DNA of 64,000 bases from Flavobacteriaceae bacterium GSB9 (lineage in GTDB: Bacteria > Bacteroidota > Bacteroidia > Flavobacteriales > Flavobacteriaceae). Positions 36,247 through 45,848 of the stretch are shown here, piece after piece. How positions within the stretch are numbered: the first letter of the stretch is position 1; each line of letters opens with the position of its first letter. The stretch is taken from NCBI GenBank assembly GCA_022749295.1, contig CP062007.1:3253501-3317500 (forward strand). The letters run 5' to 3'. A program made the position numbers and the translations under genes. The notes under the pieces were generated by a model, which worked only from the letters and a program-made list of their open reading frames with translations, did no database searches and was not told the origin of the DNA.

Positions 36247-36254
36247 CAAAGATA
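36247..36254 (-). promoter_or_regulatory. Candidate -7 element for the 921-residue secreted protein
   Basis: Reads TATCTTTG on the minus strand. It directly abuts the stop codon of the ABC permease gene (36255), so the secreted protein likely has its own promoter. The leader would be about 17 bases. Confidence 0.5.
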
Positions 36255-37079
36255 TTATAAATCGCGCTTTTTTAATAATCTACACGATAAAAATACAAAT
36301 ATAGCAGTCCAACATAAAACGATTACGATTTCTAGAGGGGTAACCGAATAATTATACATAAGCTCAGATTTTTCAGGGAATTTTGTCATCGCTATACGCT
36401 GAAAGGGTTGGTCTATAAGCTTATACATGGATTTTAAAGGGAAAAAATTCTGGATTTTCTCTGCGGCATCCGTTTCCATTTTCCAAGCCATTAGTCCGAA
36501 AACAATCCACTCCACAATAAAAAGAATAAAAAGGAAAGCTAATGCAAAAGCCGAACGTTTTACAAGCATGCCAAAAAACAGGCACAAACTAAAAAAGCCC
36601 ATTAGTCTAACAAAATATGCCAAAAGAAACTCGGTTTCCATAACAATGATGGAAAATTCGTTATAACTCGAATAATATAAACCGATACAGAGTGAAATTA
36701 AACCGATTAAAATGGTTGAAACTAATGAAAAGAATACAATGGTATAAAATTTTGATAGTATGAATTCCTTTTTACTTAGCCCATCAATTAAATTTTGTTT
36801 TAGGGTTTTGTTACTGTATTCGTTGCCAATCATACTTACTACTACTATAGCAAAAAAGAATTTAAACTGCGATGCGAAAAACGTAGTTAAATGCCAAATA
36901 ATAGGAAAGTTAAATACGCCCAGTTCACCCAATTCTAAAGTAAAAAAGCCAAAAACGTTAATCTTTAATGACGATAGAAGAATGATGAAAAATGGTAGAA
37001 CAAACGAAATAAAAATAAGAATTTTACTTGTTCGGTTAAGTAATAGCTTTTGTAGTTCTAAATTTAAAAGTCGTAGCAT
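36255..37079 (-). CDS. ABC-2 type transporter permease
   Basis: A 274-residue membrane protein with six predicted helices, family ABC-2. The N-terminus LNLELQKLLLNRTSKILIFISF, a large first periplasmic loop and a second conserved region (NEYSNKTLKQNLIDGLSKKEFILSK) are typical of permeases paired with a separate ATPase, as in bacitracin- or lantibiotic-type exporters. The ATPase gene is just upstream, with six bases between stop and start. Substrate unknown. Confidence 0.85.
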   Translation of the reverse strand: MLRLLNLELQKLLLNRTSKILIFISFVLPFFIILLSSLKINVFGFFTLELGELGVFNFPIIWHLTTFFASQFKFFFAIVVVSMIGNEYSNKTLKQNLIDGLSKKEFILSKFYTIVFFSLVSTILIGLISLCIGLYYSSYNEFSIIVMETEFLLAYFVRLMGFFSLCLFFGMLVKRSAFALAFLFILFIVEWIVFGLMAWKMETDAAEKIQNFFPLKSMYKLIDQPFQRIAMTKFPEKSELMYNYSVTPLEIVIVLCWTAIFVFLSCRLLKKRDL

Positions 37080-37085
37080 TTAAAA

Positions 37086-37988
37086 TTAATTTTGGTTGTT
37101 ATTGGTCAACTGTAAAAATTGTTCTTCCAAACTTTCTTTACGTTTTACCAAATGGGTTAGTACAATATCTTTTTCAAATAACTGCCTATTCAAATCATCT
37201 GCATCCATTGGGTGATTTAAAAAGGCTGTAATTAGATTGTTTTGGACTTTAATTTTTCCAAAATCAGAATTGCTCTCCAAAAATGCAACCAGTTCATCTT
37301 GCATATTGGTTTTTAGCTCGAAAAAACCATGGCTGGAAATCATTTCGTCAACTCGACCAGAATATAATTTTTTACCTTTTCTGAGTACAACTACATGCGA
37401 ACATACTTTTTCAACTTCGTCAAGTAGGTGAGAGGCCAACAAAATGGTTGTGCCATTTGCGGCAATTTGTTTAATAATTTCTCGTATTTGATGTATGCCT
37501 TGAGGGTCTAAACCGTTGGTTGGTTCGTCGAGAATTAAAATTTCAGGGTCGTTCAATAACGCTGATGCTATGGCCAAGCGTTGTTTCATGCCCAAAGAGT
37601 AGGTACTGAATTTACTGTCTTTTCGTTCTAAAAGGCCAACAGTTTTAAGCTTTTCGTCAATTTTTTCATAAGCTACCCCTTTAATTTTGCAAACTAATTT
37701 CAAGTTTTGAACAGCGGTCATGTAAGGGTAAAAGTTGGGACGTTCAATAATGGCGCCAACCTTTTTTAGGGCATCGTGTGTAGAGGTATTGCCACCAAAC
37801 CAATAAAAATTACCGTGTGTTTTGTTTACCACATTAAGCACAATGCCCAAAGTAGTTGATTTTCCGCTGCCATTTGGGCCTAAAATACCGTAAACATTGC
37901 CTTTGTTAATAGTAAATGTTAAGTCTTTTACAGCTGTTAAGTAGCCAAATTTTTTAGTGAGATTGTTAATTGTAAGTATAGGTTCCAA
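37086..37988 (-). CDS. ABC transporter ATP-binding protein
   Basis: A 300-residue cytoplasmic ATPase. Walker A GPNGSGKSTT (about 37), Q-loop ERPNFYPYM, signature YSLGMKQRLAIA, Walker B LILDEPTNGLDP, and H-loop LASHLLDEVE. The C-terminal roughly 80 residues resemble DUF4162-like tails of ABC-2 exporters (SHGFFELKTNM). It is first gene of a two-gene operon with the permease at 36255. Export substrate not predictable; BcrA-like. Confidence 0.93.
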   Translation of the reverse strand: MEPILTINNLTKKFGYLTAVKDLTFTINKGNVYGILGPNGSGKSTTLGIVLNVVNKTHGNFYWFGGNTSTHDALKKVGAIIERPNFYPYMTAVQNLKLVCKIKGVAYEKIDEKLKTVGLLERKDSKFSTYSLGMKQRLAIASALLNDPEILILDEPTNGLDPQGIHQIREIIKQIAANGTTILLASHLLDEVEKVCSHVVVLRKGKKLYSGRVDEMISSHGFFELKTNMQDELVAFLESNSDFGKIKVQNNLITAFLNHPMDADDLNRQLFEKDIVLTHLVKRKESLEEQFLQLTNNNQN

Positions 37989-38178
37989 GAGATATCATTT
38001 TTTTATGCTAACCAACACATTTAAATACTTTGATTCTAAAAATACGACGACCTTTTTAAGTATTTGTTACAAACCTTTTTAAGAGAATATAAATTTTATG
38101 CTACCGAAAAGGAAAGTTTTATTATTTTGGAATTCGAATGGCGAAGTGTTAAGACAAACTTTTGAATAACTTTACAGT

Positions 38179-39246
38179 ATGCAAGATTTAAAAATATCGA
38201 AGAAAAAGCCATCGTTTCCAATAACGGCTAAATTAAACGATTACCTATCGGAATATAATAGGAATATAAAGATTCCAATTTTTTATGATGATTTGCTAAG
38301 GTTTCAAGGGTCTATTGTCGTCTATGATAAAGACGATAACGATACGCTTTGGATTCGAGTTTATTACAACGATTTTGAACGAGAAGAAATCGAACAGTCC
38401 TTAAAAAAAGTATATACCATTTTACACTCCGATGGAAACGAGAATGTTTTGCCATTCTTGAGTGTAGACGCTATTGATTACTGCACCTTTGGAAATTCTA
38501 AGCCCTTTAGAATAAAAGTCAGAAATATTTTAAATGATAATTACACCTATTTTTACGTTAAAACAGCTGATGCATCAAGGGTTTATGGGCTAGAATTGGA
38601 GCATATGTTGTCGCCTTATAATTTAAACTTTTTGGTTTATAAAGACACCCTAATTGAAGAACATATTGCGGGTATTCCGGGTGACGAGTTTATTAAGGAT
38701 TTTTTGCCAAAATGTGATAAATCAGAAAAATCACAAATTGCTAAAGAGTTCGTAAAGTTTAATGAACGCTGTATGATTAGGCTTTTGGGCGACATGCGCT
38801 CGTACAATTATGTTATTGTACCTACTCACGATTTTGACCATGTGGTTTACAAAATTAGGGCAATAGATTTTGATCAGCAATCATACGAGGGTAAGTTTAA
38901 TATTTACAGACCTCAATTTTTCAAGGAAAATTTAAAAATGGTTGAATTGGTGTCCGATAGCATGCAAAAACTGTCCATTAACCAGTATAAAACCGAAGAG
39001 CGTTCAATTTTGGTAAAGCGTTTAAAAAGTTTCCACGATAGGATAGGCCTGCTCTTGGATTGTATGCAAGAGGATGTAATCTCTAAAGAGACGCATGTAA
39101 AACTTTTAAAGATGAAAATTTTTGAATATACGCAAGATGTAAAATTTAAGCGCTGTAAAAATATGGGCGATATTTTGAAGCGTTCTTTAGAGTTCTTAAC
39201 GAGAAACTATGAAAACGTCAATTTAGAAAAGTTAAGACAGAAATAA
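38179..39246 (+). CDS. Conserved protein of unknown function, possible atypical kinase fold
   Basis: A 355-residue soluble protein that I do not recognise by name. Around residues 210-250 it has LLGDMRSYNYVIVP followed some 20 residues later by IRAIDFDQQSYEG, which resembles the catalytic loop (D-x4-N) and DFG-like metal site of atypical kinases such as HipA or WaaP relatives. The N-terminal part (FQGSIVVYDKDD, ...IRVYYNDFEREEIEQSLKKVY) is mixed alpha/beta. No membrane segment. It is convergent with the pRiA4b-like gene, with only three bases between stop codons. The kinase idea is inference only. Confidence 0.7.
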   Translation: MQDLKISKKKPSFPITAKLNDYLSEYNRNIKIPIFYDDLLRFQGSIVVYDKDDNDTLWIRVYYNDFEREEIEQSLKKVYTILHSDGNENVLPFLSVDAIDYCTFGNSKPFRIKVRNILNDNYTYFYVKTADASRVYGLELEHMLSPYNLNFLVYKDTLIEEHIAGIPGDEFIKDFLPKCDKSEKSQIAKEFVKFNERCMIRLLGDMRSYNYVIVPTHDFDHVVYKIRAIDFDQQSYEGKFNIYRPQFFKENLKMVELVSDSMQKLSINQYKTEERSILVKRLKSFHDRIGLLLDCMQEDVISKETHVKLLKMKIFEYTQDVKFKRCKNMGDILKRSLEFLTRNYENVNLEKLRQK

Positions 39247-39249
39247 GAT

Positions 39250-39762
39250 TTAGTTCCAGTTTTCTTCAAAATCTAAGCTGTCGTAGTCGTCAAGGTCGTA
39301 ACCGTCATCAAATTCGGCAAAATCATCATCGTCTTCGGTTTCAAAAACACGGTCGGGGGCAGTGTCTGGCACTTGACCTTGAACAAACATGAGGTTGGGA
39401 TAATCGTGTCCTTCGGTTTCTTCGGCAATTTCGGCTAATTCAACAAAAAAGGTCCACATGCTTAAAAAATCGTAAACATAAATCAGCTTGGTCTGTGCTT
39501 CGTGAACAACGCTGTCAAGGGATGTTTCGTTCATCAAGCGTGCAGTATTGTCGTCGCTTAGGTCAAATAACGAAATTTCTTCACCCTGTTCCCATTGGTC
39601 GTTGCTAATGTAAAATGAAGCCATTTCGGTACCGTCAAACCCAAACGACTGGGTAATGATGTTGTGCAAATCCTCCAATGTGTCACTTTCTCGAATTTCT
39701 AGATCTCGAAAAATGTCTTCATCGGTGTCGTTGTCTAAAATAACTCTAAATCTGTAAATCAT
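39250..39762 (-). CDS. Plasmid pRiA4b ORF-3 family protein
   Basis: A 170-residue protein with the pRiA4b ORF-3-like (PF07929-type) beta-grasp core: YRFRVILDNDTDEDIFRDLEI, TLEDLHNIITQSFGFDG, FYISNDQWEQGEEIS, and YVYDFLSMWTFFVELAEI. The C-terminus (about 140-170) is very acidic (EDDDDFAEFDDGYDLDDYD...), unlike family members in IS1096-type elements. No transposon ends are visible, so this is a chromosomal domesticated family member. Function unknown. A TACCTTTG element at 39780-39787 gives it its own promoter, while ctaA lies immediately upstream. Confidence 0.85.
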   Translation of the reverse strand: MIYRFRVILDNDTDEDIFRDLEIRESDTLEDLHNIITQSFGFDGTEMASFYISNDQWEQGEEISLFDLSDDNTARLMNETSLDSVVHEAQTKLIYVYDFLSMWTFFVELAEIAEETEGHDYPNLMFVQGQVPDTAPDRVFETEDDDDFAEFDDGYDLDDYDSLDFEENWN

Positions 39763-39779
39763 AGCTAAAAGTTGCGCTA

Positions 39780-39787
39780 CAAAGGTA
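39780..39787 (-). promoter_or_regulatory. Candidate -7 element for pRiA4b-like gene
   Basis: Reads TACCTTTG on the minus strand, inside the 36 bp gap after ctaA. It would give a leader of about 12 bases. Confidence 0.45.
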
Positions 39788-39798
39788 GTGTAATTAAA

Positions 39799-40824
39799 TT
39801 ATTTTGTAAAACGATGGAGTGTGAATGTCGTGGCGCTAAGTAAGAAAAAAGCCCCTACTTGATGCGCTACGCCTAGCCAAACGGGCACTTGTAACAGTAT
39901 TGTAAGTACGCCCAAAACGAATTGTAGCCCTACCATAACCAAAAGTATATAAACGCTTTTTGATTGGTAATTGGTGAGTTCCATTTTTTTGCTTTTAAAG
40001 TAGAGAGCTACTATAAAACCAACAACAAAGAATGCCAAAATTCTATGTACAAACTGCACACCACTTTTACCTTCAATAAAGTTTTTTAACAACGGGTTCT
40101 GTTCGGTATAAACAGTTTCGTGAATAAATTTACCTTCACTCATCATAGGCCAATGGTTATGAATAAATCCGGCGTCAAGGCCAGCTACAAATGCCCCATA
40201 AATAATTTGGAGCAGTACAATAGCTAATGTTAGCCTTATAAAATTTCGAAATTTTAAATCGACTTGTTTTTTATTTGGAAACATCAAGTCCAATGCCACC
40301 CAAAACGTGTAAGCAAAGGTTATAAATGCTGTTGTGAGATGCGCTGCCAGACGATAATGACTAACATCGGGGTTGTCAACTAAACCACTTTTCACCATAT
40401 ACCAACCTAAAAAACCTTGAAAGGCCCCTAGGCTCAATAAAATAATTGCTTTTTTTATGGTGGGTTTTGTAAGTTGTTTGGTGATTAGAAAATAAATAAA
40501 AGGTAGTAAAAATACCAGCCCAATAAAACGACCGATAACGCGATGCAGCCACTCCCAAAAGTAAATGTCCTTAAAATCTTCAAGGTTGAAATGGTTGTTG
40601 AGTTTTTGGTACTCAGGGTACTGTTTGTACAAATTAAAAGCTTCTTGCCATTCGGTTTCGTTCATTGGCGGAATGGTTCCCGAAATAAGTTTATAGTTGG
40701 AAATTGATAACCCCGAATGGGTTAACCGCGTAATGCCGCCAACTACAACCATGATGAAAATAAGTAGGCAGCCCGTTAGTAACCAGTAAATTACTTTTTT
40801 GTTGTCTCTTGATGAATTTGCCAC
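39799..40824 (-). CDS. ctaA: Haem A synthase (COX15/CtaA family)
   Basis: A 341-residue inner-membrane enzyme with eight predicted helices that oxidises a methyl group of haem O to a formyl group, making haem A for cytochrome oxidase. Family signatures: VVVGGITRLTHSGLSI, WEWLHRVIGRFIGL, HYRLAAHLTTAF, FVHRILAFFVVGF and VAHQVGAFFLLSA, whose histidines ligate the haems. Length fits the alphaproteobacterial/mitochondrial-type (COX15) subgroup, not the shorter Bacillus CtaA. Its place behind cca, tsaC and two glycosyltransferases in one apparent transcript looks functionally mixed. Confidence 0.94.
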   Translation of the reverse strand: MANSSRDNKKVIYWLLTGCLLIFIMVVVGGITRLTHSGLSISNYKLISGTIPPMNETEWQEAFNLYKQYPEYQKLNNHFNLEDFKDIYFWEWLHRVIGRFIGLVFLLPFIYFLITKQLTKPTIKKAIILLSLGAFQGFLGWYMVKSGLVDNPDVSHYRLAAHLTTAFITFAYTFWVALDLMFPNKKQVDLKFRNFIRLTLAIVLLQIIYGAFVAGLDAGFIHNHWPMMSEGKFIHETVYTEQNPLLKNFIEGKSGVQFVHRILAFFVVGFIVALYFKSKKMELTNYQSKSVYILLVMVGLQFVLGVLTILLQVPVWLGVAHQVGAFFLLSATTFTLHRFTK

Positions 40825-40870
40825 AAATACACGAATTTATAAAATTTATTAATTGCTGAATGCAAACAGT

Positions 40871-42298
40871 TTACTTTTTAGTATTAGCCGTTTTCAATCC
40901 TAATTTTTCTCCCCTTTTTAGCATTAAATCGTAAGCTGCTTCATATTCATTAGGGATTTCGCCTTCTAAAATAGCTTCCTTTATGGCTTCTTTAATGATG
41001 CCTATTTCTTTTGATGGCTGTAGGTTGAAGGTTTCCATAATTTCTTCACCAGAAATAGGAGGTTGAAAATTTCTAACATGATCGCGGGCTTCAACTTCAA
41101 CAATTTTTTCACGAACAATCTTGAAATTGTTATGGTATTTCTTGAATCGTTTTGGATTTTTGGTTGTGATATCGGCTTCACAAAGGGTCATTAAGTCATC
41201 GACATAATCCCCAGCATCAAAAACCAATCTTCTAACGGCAGAATCGGTAACGATATCTTGTGCCAAAACAATGGGCCGCGAACTCATTAATACCATTTTT
41301 TGAACAAATTTCATTTTGTCGTTCAATGGCATTTTTAAACGTTTGAACAAGCGGTACACCATTTTTGAACCTTCAAACTCATGCCCGTGGAAAGTCCATC
41401 CCATTTTTTTACTGAATTTTTTTGTTGGTGCCTTGCCTATATCGTGCAACAAAGCTGCCCAACGTAACCATAAGTTGTCGGTGTTTTTTGCAATATTATC
41501 AAGCACTTCCAAAGTGTGATAAAAGTTGTCTTTATGGCGTTGACCTTCAATTTCGTCAATGCCTTTTAAAGCGGTTAACTCTGGTAGAATATATTTTAAT
41601 AGCCCGGTTTTTTCCAACAATAAGAACCCGATGGATGGCTTTTTGCTTTCTAATATTTTGTTGAGCTCTGTAACAATGCGCTCGTTGGTTATTATTTTTA
41701 TGCGTTCGGCATTGTTGGCTATAGCTTTAAAAGATTTGTCCTCAATTTTAAAATGTAATTGAGTCGCAAACCTTATGGCACGCAACATTCGTAAAGGGTC
41801 GTCACTATAGGTAATATCTGGATTTAAGGGCGTCCTGATAATTTTTTCGGTTAAGTCTTGCATACCATTAAACGGATCGAGTAAATCGCCAAAATGGTTT
41901 TCTCCTAAATTTAAAGCTAATGCGTTTATAGTAAAATCACGGCGGTTTTGGTCGTCTTGTAGTGTGCCATTCTCAACCGCAGGGTTTCTGCTGTCTTCAG
42001 TGTACGATTCTTTTCGGGCGCCAACAAATTCTATCTCAATATCTTCGTGCCGAAGCATGGCTGTGCCGTAAGTTTTAAAAACTTGAACCTTGGGTCTGTT
42101 AGGTAAATTTTTGGCCACTTGCTTTGCCAGTTTAATGCCGTCTCCTGTAGCAACAATATCAATATCTTTGGCCGAACCCCGTTTTAGTATATGGTCGCGT
42201 ACAAATCCGCCAATAACATAGCTCTCCAGATCTAATTCTGAAGCAGATTTGGATATTATTTTAAAAATGTCGTGCTGTAATGCTTCTTTGTAATTCAT
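40871..42298 (-). CDS. cca: CCA tRNA nucleotidyltransferase with HD domain
   Basis: A 475-residue enzyme that adds or repairs the 3' CCA of tRNAs. Nucleotidyltransferase motifs: [20 protein letters not shown] (GGxVRD and metal DxD), [11 protein letters not shown] (RRDxxxN), the template [12 protein letters not shown] block with the EDxxR-like NAERIKI..., and an HD hydrolase domain ([15 protein letters not shown]). Both tRNAs in this window lack an encoded CCA end, so this activity is required. In operon with tsaC (17 bp) and ctaA (46 bp). Confidence 0.95.
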   Translation of the reverse strand: MNYKEALQHDIFKIISKSASELDLESYVIGGFVRDHILKRGSAKDIDIVATGDGIKLAKQVAKNLPNRPKVQVFKTYGTAMLRHEDIEIEFVGARKESYTEDSRNPAVENGTLQDDQNRRDFTINALALNLGENHFGDLLDPFNGMQDLTEKIIRTPLNPDITYSDDPLRMLRAIRFATQLHFKIEDKSFKAIANNAERIKIITNERIVTELNKILESKKPSIGFLLLEKTGLLKYILPELTALKGIDEIEGQRHKDNFYHTLEVLDNIAKNTDNLWLRWAALLHDIGKAPTKKFSKKMGWTFHGHEFEGSKMVYRLFKRLKMPLNDKMKFVQKMVLMSSRPIVLAQDIVTDSAVRRLVFDAGDYVDDLMTLCEADITTKNPKRFKKYHNNFKIVREKIVEVEARDHVRNFQPPISGEEIMETFNLQPSKEIGIIKEAIKEAILEGEIPNEYEAAYDLMLKRGEKLGLKTANTKK

Positions 42299-42315
42299 TT
42301 AGCATTTTAGAGATT

Positions 42316-42885
42316 TTAAGCTCTTATAACTTTAACCAAACCATTGTTGCTCAGTTTGATGATGGACGATGGTTTGTCGCAAATTTTTTCGCGTTGCAAA
42401 TTTACAACATAGTCCACACCTTTTAAAACCTCCGGCGCTATTTCTTTGAATGATTTTGGTGTTGGCGAACCACTGATATTGGCAGATGTAGAGACTATGG
42501 CTCCATTAAATTTTCGAGTTAACCAGTAACAAAAATCATCGTCTGGAATTCTAATGGCGATAGAACCATCGTCTGCAATTAAATTTTCTGCTAGATTTTG
42601 CGCTTTGTCGTAAATTATAGTCGTGGGTTTATCGGTAACTTCAATAATGTTTAGGGCCGCTATAGGAATTTGTTTAACGTATTTTTTTAGCATCCTATCG
42701 TCAGCCACCAGACAAATTAATGCTTTGCTGTCTTCCCGTTGTTTTAATTGGTACACTTTTTTTACGGCTTCTGGATTATTGGCATCGCAACCAATACCCC
42801 AAACGGTATCTGTAGGGTAGAGGATGATGCCGCCACTTTTTAAAACTTGTAGTGCGTTTTGGATCTCGATATTTTGGTTAGACAT
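42316..42885 (-). CDS. tsaC: L-threonylcarbamoyladenylate synthase (TsaC/YrdC)
   Basis: A 189-residue YrdC-domain protein that makes threonylcarbamoyl-AMP from threonine, bicarbonate and ATP, first step of the t6A37 modification of ANN-decoding tRNAs. Blocks: GGIILYPTDTVWGIGCDA, KQREDSKALICLV, GSIAIRIPDDDFCYWL and GAIVSTSANISGSPT. It is the short form without the Sua5 C-terminal domain. Its start overlaps the GT4 stop by eight bases; it sits upstream of cca, another tRNA-maturation gene, so the pair is functionally sensible. Confidence 0.93.
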   Translation of the reverse strand: MSNQNIEIQNALQVLKSGGIILYPTDTVWGIGCDANNPEAVKKVYQLKQREDSKALICLVADDRMLKKYVKQIPIAALNIIEVTDKPTTIIYDKAQNLAENLIADDGSIAIRIPDDDFCYWLTRKFNGAIVSTSANISGSPTPKSFKEIAPEVLKGVDYVVNLQREKICDKPSSIIKLSNNGLVKVIRA

Positions 42886-43987
42886 TGTTTAGTATTTCTT
42901 TATAAACTTTAACTGTTTGTTGTGCCATTTGGCTCGTTGTATATTTATCTATTAGATTGTTGTATGCCTTTGAAGTAAATTGCTTTTTCATTTCAGTATG
43001 GTCAGCTAGTTGTAAAACCAAATTTGATAACTGTTTATAATCGTGCATCGGTGCAAGCAGCCCGTTTTCTCCATGTTTAATAATTTCTGGAATTCCGCCA
43101 ACGCTGGTGCTTATTACAGGAGTTTTGTGGTACATCGATTCGTAAATAAACTGCGGGACACCTTCGCTTTGCGAAGTCATCAATGATATATCGAATTGGG
43201 GGATAAAATTTGAAGCACTTGGTGTGTATCCTAAGAAAAGCATGTGCTTACTTAAATTCAATTCCTTTACACGGTCTAAGAGTGGTTGTGTGCGTTCGGT
43301 AAAGGTTCCTAATTGAATAAACATGAAATTGGATTTATTCTTCTCATTCACAATTTTATTTGCCACGTTAACCCAAGTGTCTAGGTGTTTTGCTCTAATG
43401 TGGTTAGCAACGTTGCCTATAATTATTTTATCTTTACCGATGGAAAATTTGTGACGTAAATTAAAAGGTGTTTGGTCGCTTTTGGTTTTTAAATTGGTGC
43501 CGTGGTAAATCGTAACCAGCTTGCTGTGGTCAACAATGGCTTTTTTTGAAACAGTTTTGGTTTCTTCCGAAACACAAAGTATTTTTTTGATTTTTGGATA
43601 ATTATATTTATACAATGTTTTTTTGCGTTGCTTAATTTCGAACGATGTTTTTTTGCTAAATATAAAAGGAGGTAATTTATATAATTTATCGGTAATAATG
43701 GCCAATTGGATGGCGGTTGTATCGTGGATATGAATTAAATCTATCTTTTTGGCTTTACATATTCGCCCCAGTTTTAATGAAAACCTCAAATCTATCTTAA
43801 TCGCTAAAGGTGCTGTGATATAATGTATGTCTGTGTTTTTTAACCGTTGGTGAAAAGGACCATTTTTCACACAAAATACAATATTATTTATCTCAGGATT
43901 TGTTTCGGCCAATTCTGTACATAAGTTTTCAATGTGGTATTCTCCACCGCCCCAATTTGATACGCCCGAAAGATGTAATATATTCAT
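42878..43987 (-). CDS. Glycosyltransferase family 4
   Basis: A 369-residue GT-B glycosyltransferase. Start MNILHLSGVSNWGGGEYHIE; conserved C-terminal part IIIGNVANHIRAKHLDTW, LGYTPSASNFIPQFDISLMTSQSEGVPQFIYESMYHKTPVIST (E-x7-E donor motif) and GENGLLAPMHD. The acceptor is unknown. It is in an operon with the GT2 at 43991 (three bases apart) and overlaps tsaC by eight bases. Likely contributes to the lipopolysaccharide core or another surface glycan. Confidence 0.9.
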   Translation of the reverse strand: MNILHLSGVSNWGGGEYHIENLCTELAETNPEINNIVFCVKNGPFHQRLKNTDIHYITAPLAIKIDLRFSLKLGRICKAKKIDLIHIHDTTAIQLAIITDKLYKLPPFIFSKKTSFEIKQRKKTLYKYNYPKIKKILCVSEETKTVSKKAIVDHSKLVTIYHGTNLKTKSDQTPFNLRHKFSIGKDKIIIGNVANHIRAKHLDTWVNVANKIVNEKNKSNFMFIQLGTFTERTQPLLDRVKELNLSKHMLFLGYTPSASNFIPQFDISLMTSQSEGVPQFIYESMYHKTPVISTSVGGIPEIIKHGENGLLAPMHDYKQLSNLVLQLADHTEMKKQFTSKAYNNLIDKYTTSQMAQQTVKVYKEILNNV

Positions 43988-43990
43988 GTT

Positions 43991-44917
43991 TTAATCTGAG
44001 ATAGTTTGTTTTTGTTTTAAAGAATCGCTTATAGGCGCACCTTTTAAAAACATTAAAAATAGACGAAAACGCTTTGGTTTAAACAGCATTTTAAAAAAGG
44101 ACTTCAAAGTGAGCCACCATCTTAAAATTTGATAAGCACAATACCCCGAATTTTTTCGTATAACATACAATAACGAAATCTTTAGCTCTTTTTTAATAGC
44201 CAAACTCTTTTCGGTACTTTGCCCTTTAAAATGTGTGTACCTTGCTTTGGGCACTAAATAAGAACTGCCTTTTTGTGAGTTTTTTGCCATGCGGTAACAC
44301 AAATCGGTTTCTTCATAGTATAAAAAAATATTCGTATCGAAACCGCCAATTTTATGAAACGGTTCGGCCTTTACTACCAAAAACGAACCCGGTACACTTT
44401 GAACTTTTAGGGGCTTATCGTATATCTTTTGGCGTTTAGGATAGGTTGTTGGGCTCGTTTTTTCTAATATTTTTCGGCCAAACAACTCTCGTTTCAAACT
44501 TAAAAAGTGATCGAACGATTTTTGTACTTCGTTCTTTTCGTTGAATTGCTGTGGACAACAAATAGCGGCCTTTTTGTTACTTTCAAGAAATTCTAAAACA
44601 ATACTTAAACAGTCATTTTGTAAAACCGTATCGTTGTTAATGAAGGCATAGTGTTTTCCATTTGCAAATTGGACACCGTACATATTACCGCCCCCAAAAC
44701 CTGTATTGTATCTGCTCCTTACTAATTTTAAATTCGAAAAACCAATACTGTCTGTCGCTTTTTTTAGCTTTTGAAAATCTTCAGGTTTTGAGGCATTATC
44801 AACTACAATTATTTCAAAAGAGATGTCATTTGAGGTTTTTTCCAAAATGGAATTTATACAGTTGATGGTAAAGTTTGAAGAGTTGTAGTTTATAATTACA
44901 GCTGAAACATCTTTCAT
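43991..44917 (-). CDS. Glycosyltransferase family 2 (rhamnosyltransferase-like)
   Basis: A 308-residue GT-A enzyme: SAVIINYNSSNFTINC, IIVVDNASKPED, GFGGGNMYGVQFANG, FINNDTVLQ (DxD-like N-N-D-T), VPGSFLVVKAEPFHKIGGFD and the YYEETDLCYRMAK motif typical of WcaA/RfbN-like GT2. The C-terminal part (KSFFKMLFKPKRFRLFLM) is basic and likely membrane associated. It begins the minus-strand transcript GT2-GT4-tsaC-cca-ctaA, with a -7 element at 44937. Confidence 0.92.
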   Translation of the reverse strand: MKDVSAVIINYNSSNFTINCINSILEKTSNDISFEIIVVDNASKPEDFQKLKKATDSIGFSNLKLVRSRYNTGFGGGNMYGVQFANGKHYAFINNDTVLQNDCLSIVLEFLESNKKAAICCPQQFNEKNEVQKSFDHFLSLKRELFGRKILEKTSPTTYPKRQKIYDKPLKVQSVPGSFLVVKAEPFHKIGGFDTNIFLYYEETDLCYRMAKNSQKGSSYLVPKARYTHFKGQSTEKSLAIKKELKISLLYVIRKNSGYCAYQILRWWLTLKSFFKMLFKPKRFRLFLMFLKGAPISDSLKQKQTISD

Positions 44918-44936
44918 ACAGGTAACGATTATCGTC

Positions 44937-44944
44937 CAAAAATA
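44937..44944 (-). promoter_or_regulatory. Candidate -7 element for GT2-GT4-tsaC-cca-ctaA transcript
   Basis: Reads TATTTTTG on the minus strand, an exact TAnnTTTG match with a leader of about 13 bases before the GT2 start. Confidence 0.5.
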
Positions 44945-45003
44945 CAGGATGGTGGTTTAGAAAACAAATGAAAGTACAGCTATTGCTCTACTTTGTTTTT
45001 TAA

Positions 45004-45837
45004 TTGGATATATTTGTGCCAAAACTAAATAATAAGGTGGGCCAAACTTTAGTTATAGCTGAAAAATATAAGTCTCATAAAGAAACCATAAAACATGCTT
45101 TGGAAAACTTTGATTCTTATAAAGAAATCTTAGGAGCAGCAGAACGTAATATAATTAAAATTGTTGCTATAGGTAACGAAAATCATACAATAAAATCATT
45201 TAAAGTTCCTAATGTAATTAATCAAGTTGTTTATCGGTTTTTTAGAAAGTCTAAAGCGCAACGTTCGTTTGAGTATGCAACTAAATTATTGCAGTTGGGC
45301 TTAAAAACACCCCATCCGGTGGCTTATTTATTGGAACATACTCCATTTTTATTCAAAAAAAGTTATTACGTAAGTGAATTGGTAGAATGCGATTTAACCT
45401 TTAGGGAGCTTACTACAGATTTTCAAATTCCCGACCACGAAGCTATTTTGAGGGCATTTACCAGATTCACTTATAAACTGCACGAAAATGGCGTGAACTT
45501 TTTAGACCACTCGCCAGGGAATACTTTGATAAAGCGAACAAAAGATGAATACGAATTTTATTTGGTAGATTTAAACCGTATGGAGTTTGGTAAAATGGAT
45601 TTCGAAACGCGTGTTAAGAATTTCGCAAAACTTACCATCCACAAATCGATGATAGAAACAATGAGCAATGAATATGCTAAATGCTCGGGAGAAGATGAAA
45701 CACGTATTTTCAATTTAATGTGGCAATCTACGGTCGATTTTCAAGAGCAGTTTTATAAAAAAATAAGATTGAAGAAGCGAATTTTCTTTTGGAAGAAAAA
45801 GTATAAATCGAGACCAAGTCACTCGCCTATAAATTAA
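45004..45837 (+). CDS. Lipopolysaccharide core kinase-like protein (WaaP/Kdo kinase family)
   Basis: A 277-residue kinase-fold protein. The catalytic part reads HENGVNFLDHSPGNTLI, where D-x4-N is the active loop, followed by YLVDLNRMEFG, equivalent to the DFG-like metal-binding step. The N-terminal lobe has KSFKVPNVINQVVYRFF with Lys for ATP. WaaP-type enzymes phosphorylate heptose or Kdo of the lipid A core. No ATG lies near the N-terminus: a stop is at 45001, so translation begins at TTG 45004 or GTG 45016 or 45037. It is followed 11 bases later by a GT4, with which it probably forms an operon. Confidence 0.85.
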   Translation: MDIFVPKLNNKVGQTLVIAEKYKSHKETIKHALENFDSYKEILGAAERNIIKIVAIGNENHTIKSFKVPNVINQVVYRFFRKSKAQRSFEYATKLLQLGLKTPHPVAYLLEHTPFLFKKSYYVSELVECDLTFRELTTDFQIPDHEAILRAFTRFTYKLHENGVNFLDHSPGNTLIKRTKDEYEFYLVDLNRMEFGKMDFETRVKNFAKLTIHKSMIETMSNEYAKCSGEDETRIFNLMWQSTVDFQEQFYKKIRLKKRIFFWKKKYKSRPSHSPIN

Positions 45838-45848
45838 AAAACGCAAAA

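Noticed and set aside
39250-39762. Mobile element suggested by the pRiA4b/IS1096-related family name
   Set aside because: No terminal repeats, transposase or disrupted gene nearby; the family is widespread on chromosomes.
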